Assembly (NCBI GenBank): GCA_023300065.1
Contig: JALZWJ010000362.1
Span: forward strand, 1 to 5,983
Source of the DNA: Akkermansiaceae bacterium
Lineage (GTDB): Bacteria > Verrucomicrobiota > Verrucomicrobiia > Verrucomicrobiales > Akkermansiaceae
Length of the DNA: 5,983 nucleotides
Direction: 5' to 3'
Every line of letters begins with the position of its first letter. Within the stretch, counting starts at the first letter, position 1. The notes under the pieces were generated by a model that was not told the origin of the DNA, did not search any database, and worked only from the letters and a program-made list of their open reading frames with translations. Of the stretch, positions 1 to 5,983 are shown piece after piece. A program made the position numbers and the translations under genes.

Positions 1-969
1 GCTGCGCGTCAGGCTGTGAAGCAGTTGGGGACGCGCGCTGGTCTGATCATTCCCGCAGTCATTGTGCTAGCGGGGGTGTTCACCAGCTACTACACCGTCC
101 CGGCAGATTCCCAGGCCGTGATCCTACGCTTTGGAAAATATAACCGGACCACTGAGCCAGGGCTGAACTTTAAGTTGCCGTTTTGGTTCGAGACGAAGGA
201 GGTAATTCCCGTCTCCCGGACCCTTAAAATGGAATTTGGGTTCGGCACCAAGGATGCCACGAACCGCTATCAGAGCCGCCCAGAAGAATGGCAAGCTGAG
301 CAAACCATGATCACGGGAGATAAGAACTCCGCTCTCGTGGAATGGGTTGTGCAATACAATATCAGCGACCCGCAAGCCTACCTCTTTCAGGTGCGTGATC
401 CGGAAGACACGATGCGCGATGCCTCGGAATCGGTGATGCGTGAGGTGGTGGGAGACCGCACGGTCGATGAGGTGATCACGATTGGTCGGCAGTCGATCGA
501 GACGGATGCCTTAGTGAAGCTCCAAGAACTCGTAGACTCCTACGGACTAGGATTGCAGATCGACCAACTCCAGTTGAAAAATGTGAACCCGCCAAGGCCG
601 GTGCAGTCCTCCTTTAACGAGGTGAACCAAGCCCAGCAACAAAAGGCGGAGCAAATCAACGTGGCAAAGGGCCTCTATAACAAAGCGGTGCCACGCACCA
701 AGGGGGAAGCTGACCAAAAAATCAGCAGCGCCGAGGGTGACCGCCTCCAACGGGTCAACGAAGCAACGGGTGATGCCGAGCGCTTCCTCGCTCTCTTTAA
801 CGAATATCAAAAGGCCCCCGCAATCACGCGCAAGCGCCTCTACTTAGAAAAAATGAAAGACGTCCTCCCGCTCCTAAAGAGCAAAGTGATCATGAATGGA
901 GAGGCCAGTAAACCGCTGCCTCTCCTCGACCTTAATAACGTTCTCGGTGGAAAGGGTGGTGCCCGATGA
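1..969 (+). CDS. hflK: HflK, SPFH/prohibitin-family membrane protein, probably 5'-partial
   Basis: HflK pairs with HflC in a membrane complex that in Escherichia coli encloses and modulates the FtsH protease (family knowledge). Numbering from the GTG at 16, a transmembrane helix spans about residues 8-27. A prohibitin/SPFH domain follows with 'AVILRFGKY' (34-42) and 'PGLNFKLPF' (48-56). The 'NVNPPRPVQSSFNEV' segment (189-203) opens the long helical region, which contains 'QQQKAEQ', 'AVPRTKGEA' and the HflK-typical 'APAITRKRLYLEKM' (267-280). The protein ends 'LPLLDLNNVL' followed by a short Gly-rich tail. The frame is open to base 1, and the GTG at 16 has only a poor, too-close AGG upstream. 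Many HflK proteins carry a longer cytoplasmic N-terminus, so the true start is probably left of the window. It overlaps hflC by four bases. Family assignment is firm; the start is not. Confidence 0.93.
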   Translation, partial: AARQAVKQLGTRAGLIIPAVIVLAGVFTSYYTVPADSQAVILRFGKYNRTTEPGLNFKLPFWFETKEVIPVSRTLKMEFGFGTKDATNRYQSRPEEWQAEQTMITGDKNSALVEWVVQYNISDPQAYLFQVRDPEDTMRDASESVMREVVGDRTVDEVITIGRQSIETDALVKLQELVDSYGLGLQIDQLQLKNVNPPRPVQSSFNEVNQAQQQKAEQINVAKGLYNKAVPRTKGEADQKISSAEGDRLQRVNEATGDAERFLALFNEYQKAPAITRKRLYLEKMKDVLPLLKSKVIMNGEASKPLPLLDLNNVLGGKGGAR

Positions 970-1910
970 AAAAAGCAGTCGCACTCCTGATCTTCGGCTT
1001 CGTAGTGATCGTTCTCCTCTTCGTGACGGGGACGGTTTATACGGTGCGGGAGGACAAACAGGTGATCCTAACCCAGTTCGGTAAACCGGTCGGCGAACCC
1101 GTGAGCGAAGCGGGTCTTCATTTTAAGATCCCCTTCGTCGTCAAGGTGAATGAAATCGAAAAACGAGTCCTCGCATGGGACGGCGCAAGTTCCCAGATGC
1201 CAACTCGTGATAAGACTTACATTCGGGTTGATACCTTTGCCCGTTGGAAGATCTCTGACCCACTCACGTATTTCAGAAAGCTGACCAATGAGCGGAGAGC
1301 GCTCTCACGTCTGGATGATATTCTCGGTTCTGAAACCCGGAATGCGGTGGCAAGGCACGATCTCATCGAGGTCGTGAGATCCACCAAAGATCGTAAGCCA
1401 CAAGCTACCGATATTCTTGTTGAAAAGGAGATCGATTTCGATGTCATTAAAGTTGGTCGCCGAGCGATCGAACAGAGTGTCTTCGAAACGGCCAAGACGA
1501 AGCTCGAGGACTTTGGCATCACCTTGCTCGACCTCAGATTCAAGCGGATCAATTACAATAGCGAAGTCGCACCGCGCATCTATCAGCGCATGATTTCTGA
1601 GCGCCAGCAGATCGCAGAACGTTTCCGCTCTGAGGGAGCCGGAGAAGCGGCGCGTTGGAAGGGCAAGATGGAGCGTGAGGTGAAGAAGATCGAATCGGAG
1701 TCTTACAAAAGCGTCCAATCGATCCTTGGCGACGCCGATGCCGAGTCAACCCGCATCTATGCCGAGGCCTATGGCGGGACTCCTGAGCAGGAAAGCTTCT
1801 ACGAGTTCGTCAAAACCTTGGAGGCCTATGACGACATTCTCGATGACAAAACGACCGTCATCCTCTCGACCGATTCAGAGCTCTTTAAGCTTCTGGAAGG
1901 GGCAGAGTAA
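966..1910 (+). CDS. hflC: HflC, SPFH/prohibitin-family partner of HflK
   Basis: This is the second subunit of the HflKC complex linked to FtsH-mediated membrane-protein quality control. A single N-terminal transmembrane helix (about residues 4-23) precedes the SPFH domain, with 'QVILTQFGKPV' (32-42), 'GLHFKIPF' (50-57) and 'ARWKISDPLTYF' (92-103). The helical part begins after 'RFKRINYN' (191-198) with 'IYQRMISERQQIAERFRSEG' (205-224), the classic HflC signature. The C-terminus 'FYEFVKTLEAYDD' (278-290) and 'ILSTDSELFKLL' (299-310) also matches E. coli HflC. At 314 residues it is slightly shorter than the E. coli protein (334), which has a longer loop in the second half of the SPFH domain. 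The ATG overlaps the hflK stop as ATGA, and GGAAAGGG at 949-956 serves as a ribosome binding site, so the two are translationally coupled in one operon. No ftsH lies in the window. Confidence 0.95.
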   Translation: MKKAVALLIFGFVVIVLLFVTGTVYTVREDKQVILTQFGKPVGEPVSEAGLHFKIPFVVKVNEIEKRVLAWDGASSQMPTRDKTYIRVDTFARWKISDPLTYFRKLTNERRALSRLDDILGSETRNAVARHDLIEVVRSTKDRKPQATDILVEKEIDFDVIKVGRRAIEQSVFETAKTKLEDFGITLLDLRFKRINYNSEVAPRIYQRMISERQQIAERFRSEGAGEAARWKGKMEREVKKIESESYKSVQSILGDADAESTRIYAEAYGGTPEQESFYEFVKTLEAYDDILDDKTTVILSTDSELFKLLEGAE

Positions 1911-1930
1911 GTTCGCTGAATCGCTTCAAA

Positions 1931-1966
1931 CGCCCATCCTGTCTTTTACAGGGTGGGCGTTTTTTT
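1931..1966 (+). terminator. Rho-independent terminator of the hflKC operon
   Basis: A 12-bp stem (1931-1942 with 1948-1959) has one G-U pair and a five-base CTTTT loop, and is followed directly by seven T residues (1960-1966). It begins 20 bases after the hflC stop, so it closes the hflK-hflC transcript and separates it from the next gene. Confidence 0.93.
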
Positions 1967-2066
1967 GTGGGGATGCTTGCAGGCCAGCGTCCCAAGCAAG
2001 AAGCCGTGAGGGTTGAGAGTAGAGAAGTGGATTGCCATCTTGGTCTAGAGGGGTAGCTTGGGCTTG

Positions 2067-2876
2067 ATGAAAAAAGTTCTTTTAACATTCGGGTTGGCCG
2101 CACTGGTAATCGCCACGGGGTCTGCCTCCGCGGAAGTCAAGATGTCGGTTGCTGGTCTGCAGGTGGTTGATGACGGTTATAAAGTGGAGGGCGAAAAAGG
2201 GAGTGCCGAGCTGCGGGCTTTCAATTGGCATCGTGGAACAAGAGTGGCGCTTCTTTTTAAGAGTGAGGGGAAGAGCATTGTGAAGCTTGATGAAAAGGGC
2301 TCCAAGTTATCGGTTTTTGGAGACGGCGAGGGGACTGATTTCATGAAGGCTAAGAGTCGTTTTTCTTCAAAGCCTTATCGCTTCGAAAGATCTGACGCGA
2401 GCAGTGATGGGAAGGCGCTCTTGACTACGGTGGAAACTGAAGGGGTTCCTAAAAGAGGCGCGGCGAGTATCGTCATGGAAGGGGAAGCGAGCATCCTCAT
2501 GGCCTCGAAAAGTGAACTGAAGAAGTCGAAGAAAGTGGCCTTAAAAAAGGGCTCGAAATTCGTGGTGGGAGAGCACCGCTTTGAGATCTTGAGCGTTAAA
2601 AAACCTGACTGGGGTGATGATGCCCTTCAAATCAAACTGCAGAGCAAGGTGAGTCATGAGGACTTCAAGAGCATCAAGTTCTATGACGGAGAAGGGAAGG
2701 AGAACGAATCAAATCAGAATGGAAGTTCAGCGATGGGGATGTTCGGGAAGAAGACTTACACCGTGACGTTTAGTCTGAAGAGGAAGGTCAAGAACCTGAC
2801 AATGGGACTCGATACGTGGACTGATCTGGAAGTGGTAAAAGTGCCGTTCTCACTCAAAGTCGGCGCAGGGCTCTAG
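2067..2876 (+). CDS. Exported lysine-rich protein of unknown function
   Basis: A 269-residue protein with no family I can name with confidence. Residues 1-22 form a clear signal peptide: 'MKK', a hydrophobic core and a cleavage site after 'ASA', suggesting export to the periplasm or outside. The mature part looks mostly beta-stranded and basic. One segment reads 'RGTRVALLFKSEGKSIVKLD' (56-75), followed by 'SKLSVFGDGEGTDF' (79-92), resembling a conserved 'S-x-x-x-D-x-x-GTDL' pattern I associate with uncharacterised planctomycete and verrucomicrobial secreted proteins (recollection only). A Lys-rich stretch covers about 150-164 and an Asn/Ser/Gly-rich linker 213-221. The ATG at 2067 is preferred because it gives a proper signal peptide. 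A TTG at 2058 in the same frame lies closer to GAGGGG (2048-2053) and would add three residues. It stands alone, after the hflC terminator and before the rlmH remnant. Confidence 0.85.
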   Translation: MKKVLLTFGLAALVIATGSASAEVKMSVAGLQVVDDGYKVEGEKGSAELRAFNWHRGTRVALLFKSEGKSIVKLDEKGSKLSVFGDGEGTDFMKAKSRFSSKPYRFERSDASSDGKALLTTVETEGVPKRGAASIVMEGEASILMASKSELKKSKKVALKKGSKFVVGEHRFEILSVKKPDWGDDALQIKLQSKVSHEDFKSIKFYDGEGKENESNQNGSSAMGMFGKKTYTVTFSLKRKVKNLTMGLDTWTDLEVVKVPFSLKVGAGL

Positions 2877-2915
2877 TCGGGATATTGCCCGGCAACCTGC
2901 TCCAGGGCAGACGCC

Positions 2916-3001
2916 GCTATCGATGGTAGGTTCGCCGCGTTTGATGGTGTAGGCGCGGTAGAGTTGTTCTAGGAGGACGACGAGGGCGAGCTCGTGCTGG
3001 A
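2916..3001. repeat. Left direct repeat (rlmH 3' end, decayed copy)
   Basis: This matches 5897-5983. Bases 2932-3001 are identical to 5914-5983 (70 bp). The first 16 bases differ by two substitutions and a one-base deletion. Left of 2916 the two flanks are unrelated. The repeat may extend right of 3001, but its partner runs off the window. Confidence 0.95.
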
Positions 3002-3038
3002 CGGTGATGACGGTAATTGTATTGAGACTGGGGTCCAT
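2917..3038 (-). pseudogene. rlmH: Remnant of the 3' end of rlmH (23S rRNA methyltransferase)
   Basis: Read on the minus strand this encodes 'ITVQHELALVVLLEQLYRAY' followed by 'TIKRGEP', the C-terminal block of RlmH (family pattern: T-x-x-H-E-L-A, then LLEQLYRA, then GEPYH). RlmH methylates pseudouridine 1915 of 23S rRNA, and this block belongs to its SPOUT fold and dimer/active-site region. After GEP the frame shifts: a one-base deletion relative to the intact copy at the right edge turns 'YHR-stop' into 'TIDSG...', reading on into non-homologous sequence. An in-frame TAG at 3042-3044 lies six bases before the ATG at 3036-3038, and no upstream RlmH sequence is present. Only about 40 codons survive, so it cannot encode an enzyme. 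It converges on the exported-protein gene ending at 2876. Confidence 0.85.
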
Positions 3039-3073
3039 TTCCTAGGCGTAGACCTTTTTGACGAAATTAAATT

Positions 3074-3089
3074 TTCAGCAGTCGCTGAA
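3074..3089 (+). other. Small inverted repeat in the leader of the FG-GAP gene
   Basis: TTCAGC-agtc-GCTGAA forms a perfect six-base stem with a four-base loop, in an A/T-rich leader 36 bases before the chosen ATG. It has no T-tract and so is not a terminator. It could be an mRNA hairpin, an operator or chance. The rest of 3039-3124 shows no recognisable gene. Confidence 0.4.
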
Positions 3090-3124
3090 TGGAGTATGAA
3101 AATGCACTAGCACAGAAAGATACT

Positions 3125-5797
3125 ATGAAAACCCCTCTTCTTTTAATTTTTCAAATTCTGAGCATTTCAAGTCTCTTCGGCCAGATTTCGATCGGCCCTT
3201 CACGAGAGCTAACTAATTACGTTGCCCAGCCAACTGAAACGACCGCTGTCGATCTGGATTTGGATGGAGATTTGGATGTCATCACTCATGAGAAATCTTT
3301 TGGCTGGGTAACATGGTATCTCAATGACGGTCTTGGAAATTTTTCGAAGGGAGGTGAATGGTTTCCTACCATCAACACAAGTCTGGAGCAATGGGAGACT
3401 CTTGGCTTCGTAGATTTCGATGGTGATGGCCTTCTTGATATTCTAGGGCTTCTTGAACGAGATGAGAATAGTAATCAGTCTATTTGTTTGGTCCGCGGCC
3501 TTGGAGGTGCCACTTTTGAGGAGGGCTTTACCACGGTTTTGGTCAGAGAACCCGATCTCGATGACCGGAGCGATAAACTCATTCCGCTAGATGTGCCACT
3601 TCAAGATTTTGATGGGGATGGCAGAAAAGACATAGTGTTTGCACATTACATCGTCTTTCTTGGAGAGGGCTCTTTGAATTTAACCCAAACGAATGTAAAT
3701 CTTTCCTACGTCACGGGCTGGGGGAATAATCATCCTTTTGTTGATTGGGATGGGGACGGGATGCCTGATCTGGTTGGCGCTTCAACCACTTCGGGGTTAA
3801 TCATCAGGCTCAATCAAGGCCGTGGTCAATTTTCGCAACAGCAAAATATGGGCCTTCCGTCGCTCGGTGATCGTATAAGCTTTGAGATCGATCCGATCAA
3901 GCGCACAGACGGAGGAGGACCGCTGGAGTTTTGTCTCAGCTACGATGTCGATAACGTGGACTACTTGTCGATTGTGACAAGAGCCGATGACGGGTCAGTA
4001 GCCGTCTCCGCGACAAGTAAAGAACGGGATCTCTTGCCTCTCAATATAGCCCGATCAAGGACCTACGGGGTGCGAGGCGAGCGTTTCATCTTCACAATTA
4101 CACCGCGATTACTAGAGGCCAAAGTGGATAGTTATCAACTGGTGTGGAACGGAGTAAAGCTCTCTGCAGAAGCCCTTGTTAAAGCAATTCCGTTCAACAC
4201 TTTTGGCGTGAGCGAACTAATAAATGCCGATATAGATGGGGATGGAAATAATGATTTGGTCGTTACCATTAACGGTCCAGATCGCGTTAACGGGGGCGCG
4301 ACAGATGAGGTTTTTTGGCTCGAAGACTCGGTGAGTGGCCCCTATGAATCAATCCGAAATTCCATTGTAGAACCATCCTACCAGCAAAGCTTGCAGCTAG
4401 CTTCGGACATCAATTTTGATGGGCTTCCTGATCTGATCACACTTCAGGAGGGGCGTCTCTCTACCAATAACACAGGAAGCCTCATACTGTGGAAAAATAT
4501 TGGTAGTGGCGAGTCGTTCTCGCGATCAATTCTCCCTGGCGAAAATACGATTATTAGTGTTCTCAAGACATTTCAATTGGACGGATCACTTGCGCAACTT
4601 GGCGGTGAATTTTCCGACATCGATTGGCTCCCAGGAGGACTGGGAATGCTGGTCTTTCGTAAGATCATCTCCGATTCAGTAAATTACGAGATTATCCCTA
4701 CGATCAGCTACCTCTTTCAGGACTCATCGGGTGATTTTGGTTTGATTGATTATCTCGAAATTGAGGATGCTGAATTGAAGTCGCTTAAGTTTGAAGATTT
4801 CAATGGTGATGATGTCGAGGACCTCGTTTACATCCAAAACCTCAGTTCACCGACGGATGCCGCCCCCCGATTTTCCATTCAATTACGGTTTTGGAGTTCT
4901 CAATCGAGAGCCTTCGAAGCGCCAGTTCAAGTTCTCGAGAATGCTACTCTTTTTGGTCGGCCTACGGACTTTGACCAAGATGGGGACTTGGACCTCCATG
5001 TCCACATAATGGATGCTACCGTCAGCTCCGGCGAATACTGGATCGAGAATGAGAGCGGGGTATTCACAAAATTACGTGAATTTGGAGGGGGCATTAGCCC
5101 TTCCTCCCAGTTGGATACTCCAACTACTCGACTTGATTTGGATGGCGATGGAGACCTGGATCAAATATCGGCAATGCACACCTCCCGGATCAACGGCTGG
5201 AATCGTATTGGATGGCTCGAGAATAGAGGGAGTGCAGAACATGCTGACGCTGAGATGACTCTGTTGACGCCATTTTCGAAGACCAGATGGGCATCAAGAG
5301 ACTCCTTTCTTCTCTCTGACCTAGATGGCGATGGTAATAAAGATCTAGTTGTCGGATCTGCCAATTCTCGACTTGAATGGTTTAAAATCACCCAAACCGC
5401 ACAGCGACCGAGTTTCTCCTTCTGGGCAGCGAGCAATGATCTTAGCGGCCATTCAGCTTCTCCCCTCGCGGATTGGGACGGCGATACATTAACGAATTGG
5501 GAGGAGTTCGTTTTTGGATCAGATCCCGACAAAGTGGACCCAAACCATCAGGGAAGACCAAAAATTCGGGTCGACGAATCCGGTCCGATCCTGACTTTTA
5601 GCAGACGGCGAGATGCTGGAAACGAAGGTGTAGAATTCCAATACTTCCGAAGCTTGGATCTCGATACTTGGTCATCATGGATTCCCGATGGTGCTACTTT
5701 GATTCCGATTGATGAAAGCTACGATAGGGTCTCGGTCCCTCTGAATTTACCCCGAGCATTCTTCCGGGTTCAACCACTGCCGCCGCCAGAGGAGTGA
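3125..5797 (+). CDS. Large secreted FG-GAP/VCBS repeat protein with TSP3-like C-terminus
   Basis: An 890-residue extracellular protein, probably a calcium-stabilised beta-propeller; its ligand is unknown. The ATG at 3125 gives a signal peptide (residues 1 to about 20: 'MKTPLLLIF...SLFGQ'). The in-frame ATG at 3089 would add 12 polar residues ahead of it and is rejected. Ten Asp-rich D-x-D/N-x-D-type loops, each followed by a hydrophobic strand, start near residues 43, 97, 161, 207, 369, 428, 558, 615, 671 and 732, for example 'DFDGDGRKDIVF' and 'DLDGDGNKDLVVGS'. These are FG-GAP/VCBS repeat signatures. At 783 'DWDGDTLTNWEEFVFGSDP' is a TSP3-like calcium motif, followed by a beta-rich domain ending 'FFRVQPLPPPEE'. 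No transmembrane anchor or PEP-CTERM motif is seen at the end. Two stretches (about 216-368 and 440-557) lack clear loops. The gene sits alone between the two rlmH ends and looks more A/T-rich than hflKC. Such proteins are linked to adhesion or polymer binding, which is inference here. Confidence 0.92.
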   Translation: MKTPLLLIFQILSISSLFGQISIGPSRELTNYVAQPTETTAVDLDLDGDLDVITHEKSFGWVTWYLNDGLGNFSKGGEWFPTINTSLEQWETLGFVDFDGDGLLDILGLLERDENSNQSICLVRGLGGATFEEGFTTVLVREPDLDDRSDKLIPLDVPLQDFDGDGRKDIVFAHYIVFLGEGSLNLTQTNVNLSYVTGWGNNHPFVDWDGDGMPDLVGASTTSGLIIRLNQGRGQFSQQQNMGLPSLGDRISFEIDPIKRTDGGGPLEFCLSYDVDNVDYLSIVTRADDGSVAVSATSKERDLLPLNIARSRTYGVRGERFIFTITPRLLEAKVDSYQLVWNGVKLSAEALVKAIPFNTFGVSELINADIDGDGNNDLVVTINGPDRVNGGATDEVFWLEDSVSGPYESIRNSIVEPSYQQSLQLASDINFDGLPDLITLQEGRLSTNNTGSLILWKNIGSGESFSRSILPGENTIISVLKTFQLDGSLAQLGGEFSDIDWLPGGLGMLVFRKIISDSVNYEIIPTISYLFQDSSGDFGLIDYLEIEDAELKSLKFEDFNGDDVEDLVYIQNLSSPTDAAPRFSIQLRFWSSQSRAFEAPVQVLENATLFGRPTDFDQDGDLDLHVHIMDATVSSGEYWIENESGVFTKLREFGGGISPSSQLDTPTTRLDLDGDGDLDQISAMHTSRINGWNRIGWLENRGSAEHADAEMTLLTPFSKTRWASRDSFLLSDLDGDGNKDLVVGSANSRLEWFKITQTAQRPSFSFWAASNDLSGHSASPLADWDGDTLTNWEEFVFGSDPDKVDPNHQGRPKIRVDESGPILTFSRRRDAGNEGVEFQYFRSLDLDTWSSWIPDGATLIPIDESYDRVSVPLNLPRAFFRVQPLPPPEE

Positions 5798-5805
5798 TCG
5801 GAATA

Positions 5806-5822
5806 CGACAATACACTTGTCG
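5806..5822. other. Short inverted repeat after the FG-GAP gene
   Basis: CGACAA-tacac-TTGTCG is a perfect six-base stem with a five-base loop, eight bases after the stop codon. No T-run follows on either strand, so it is at best a weak terminator. The remaining 5823-5896 holds no feature I can recognise. Confidence 0.4.
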
Positions 5823-5896
5823 CAGAGCGAGAACGCTTCGGACTAAGGAATTAAGCATCGGTATTCATGCGAGGTTGCGGACGAGTGTGCTTAGAA

Positions 5897-5983
5897 GCTA
5901 TCGATGATAGGGCTCGCCGCGTTTGATGGTGTAGGCGCGGTAGAGTTGTTCTAGGAGGACGACGAGGGCGAGCTCGTGCTGGA
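5897..5983. repeat. Right direct repeat (rlmH 3' end, intact copy)
   Basis: Partner of 2916-3001, identical for the last 70 bases up to the window edge. Homology begins at 5897, one base beyond the rlmH stop codon (complement of 5898-5900). The repeat probably continues past 5983. Confidence 0.95.
5898..5983 (-). CDS. rlmH: RlmH, 23S rRNA pseudouridine-1915 N3-methyltransferase, C-terminal 27 residues only
   Basis: RlmH is a SPOUT-class methyltransferase that uses S-adenosylmethionine to methylate pseudouridine 1915 in helix 69 of 23S rRNA on assembled ribosomes (family knowledge). The visible part reads 'QHELALVVLLEQLYRAYTI' then 'KRGEPYHR' and a TAG stop. 'HELA', 'LLEQLYRA' and the terminal 'GEPYHR' are the conserved RlmH C-terminal block, and the terminal Tyr-His lies by the active site in known members. 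Unlike the copy at 2917-3038 the frame is correct to the stop, so this is the likely functional gene, with its 5' part right of the window. It converges on the FG-GAP gene. Confidence 0.88.
   Translation of the reverse strand, partial: QHELALVVLLEQLYRAYTIKRGEPYHR

Larger units (their letters stand above)
2917..5897. mobile_element. Possible integrated cassette bounded by duplicated rlmH 3' ends
   Basis: A segment of about 2.98 kb, made of one repeat copy plus the intervening DNA, lies between two copies of the rlmH 3' end. Its only gene encodes the secreted FG-GAP protein. The intact copy stays with the rlmH body to the right, and the displaced copy on the far side has decayed. This is what integration into a gene 3' end with restoration of that end leaves behind. 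No integrase, transposase or terminal inverted repeat is visible, so mobility is inferred only from the duplication. A local duplication followed by deletion is an alternative. The exact ends cannot be fixed from this sequence. Confidence 0.35.

Noticed and set aside
1217..1749. Long minus-strand open frames across hflC (and similar ones across hflK and the FG-GAP gene)
   Set aside because: They lie wholly opposite confidently assigned genes, have no recognisable motifs and read as arbitrary antisense translation.
2013..2050. Promoter for the exported protein (TTGAGA at 2013-2018)
   Set aside because: No acceptable -10 element lies 16-18 bases downstream.
2058..2066. TTG start for the exported protein
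   Set aside because: It has a closer Shine-Dalgarno-like GAGGGG, but the ATG at 2067 begins the usual 'MKK' signal peptide. The difference is three residues and cannot be settled here.
2889..2910. GC-rich hairpin after the exported-protein gene as a terminator
   Set aside because: Only four- to five-base stems can be drawn and no T-tract follows on either strand.
2850..3038. A 62-residue minus-strand open frame that might be annotated as a small gene
   Set aside because: Its N-terminal half is the RlmH C-terminal block and its second half is out-of-frame read-through after the lost base. It is the rlmH remnant, not a new gene.
3058..3100. Promoter for the FG-GAP gene (TTGACG at 3058-3063)
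   Set aside because: The -35-like box is good but no -10-like hexamer is found at normal spacing; TATGAA at 3095 is too far away.
3089..3124. Upstream in-frame ATG as start of the FG-GAP protein
   Set aside because: It would place 12 polar residues before the signal peptide and lies in the base of a hairpin. The ATG at 3125 begins a standard signal sequence.
3251..5500. The repeated GATGG-GAT motifs as a DNA repeat or CRISPR-like array
   Set aside because: They are irregularly spaced, vary at the base level and encode the Asp-rich calcium loops; this is protein repetition, not a DNA array.

Overview
The window looks like chromosomal DNA of a Verrucomicrobiota-type bacterium. This is an inference from protein style: the large secreted protein has FG-GAP/VCBS calcium motifs and ends in a TSP3-like 'DWDGDTLTNWEEF-FGSDP' segment plus an 'FFRV' beta-rich tail, a combination common in that phylum. 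No rRNA or other taxonomic marker is present, so the assignment is tentative.

Layout. (1) 1-1910: an hflK-hflC pair, translationally coupled by an ATGA overlap and closed by a strong intrinsic terminator at 1931-1966. Together the two encode the membrane SPFH/prohibitin complex that in other bacteria surrounds the FtsH protease. hflK probably begins left of the window. (2) 2067-2876: a separate gene for a signal-peptide-bearing, lysine-rich protein of unknown function. (3) 2917-3038, minus strand: a broken copy of the 3' end of rlmH, the 23S rRNA pseudouridine-1915 methyltransferase gene. (4) 3125-5797: an 890-residue secreted protein with ten FG-GAP/VCBS-type calcium motifs. (5) 5898-5983, minus strand: the intact 3' end of rlmH, ending in the family's GEPYHR-stop and running off the right edge.

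The main discovery is the relationship between (3) and (5). The two rlmH ends form a direct repeat that is identical over at least 70 bp (2932-3001 = 5914-5983) and starts within one base of the rlmH stop codon. They bracket exactly one cargo gene. The right copy keeps a correct reading frame. The left copy is frameshifted in the last codons and has an in-frame stop upstream. This is the geometry expected when DNA integrates at the 3' end of rlmH and rebuilds the gene end, the same gene end used by staphylococcal SCC elements (orfX = rlmH). No recombinase is visible between the repeats, so the segment is either a passively mobilised cassette, the remnant of a larger island, or the product of a duplication.

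No tRNA, rRNA, CRISPR array, insertion sequence or transposase was seen. The non-coding stretches are all under 300 bases.
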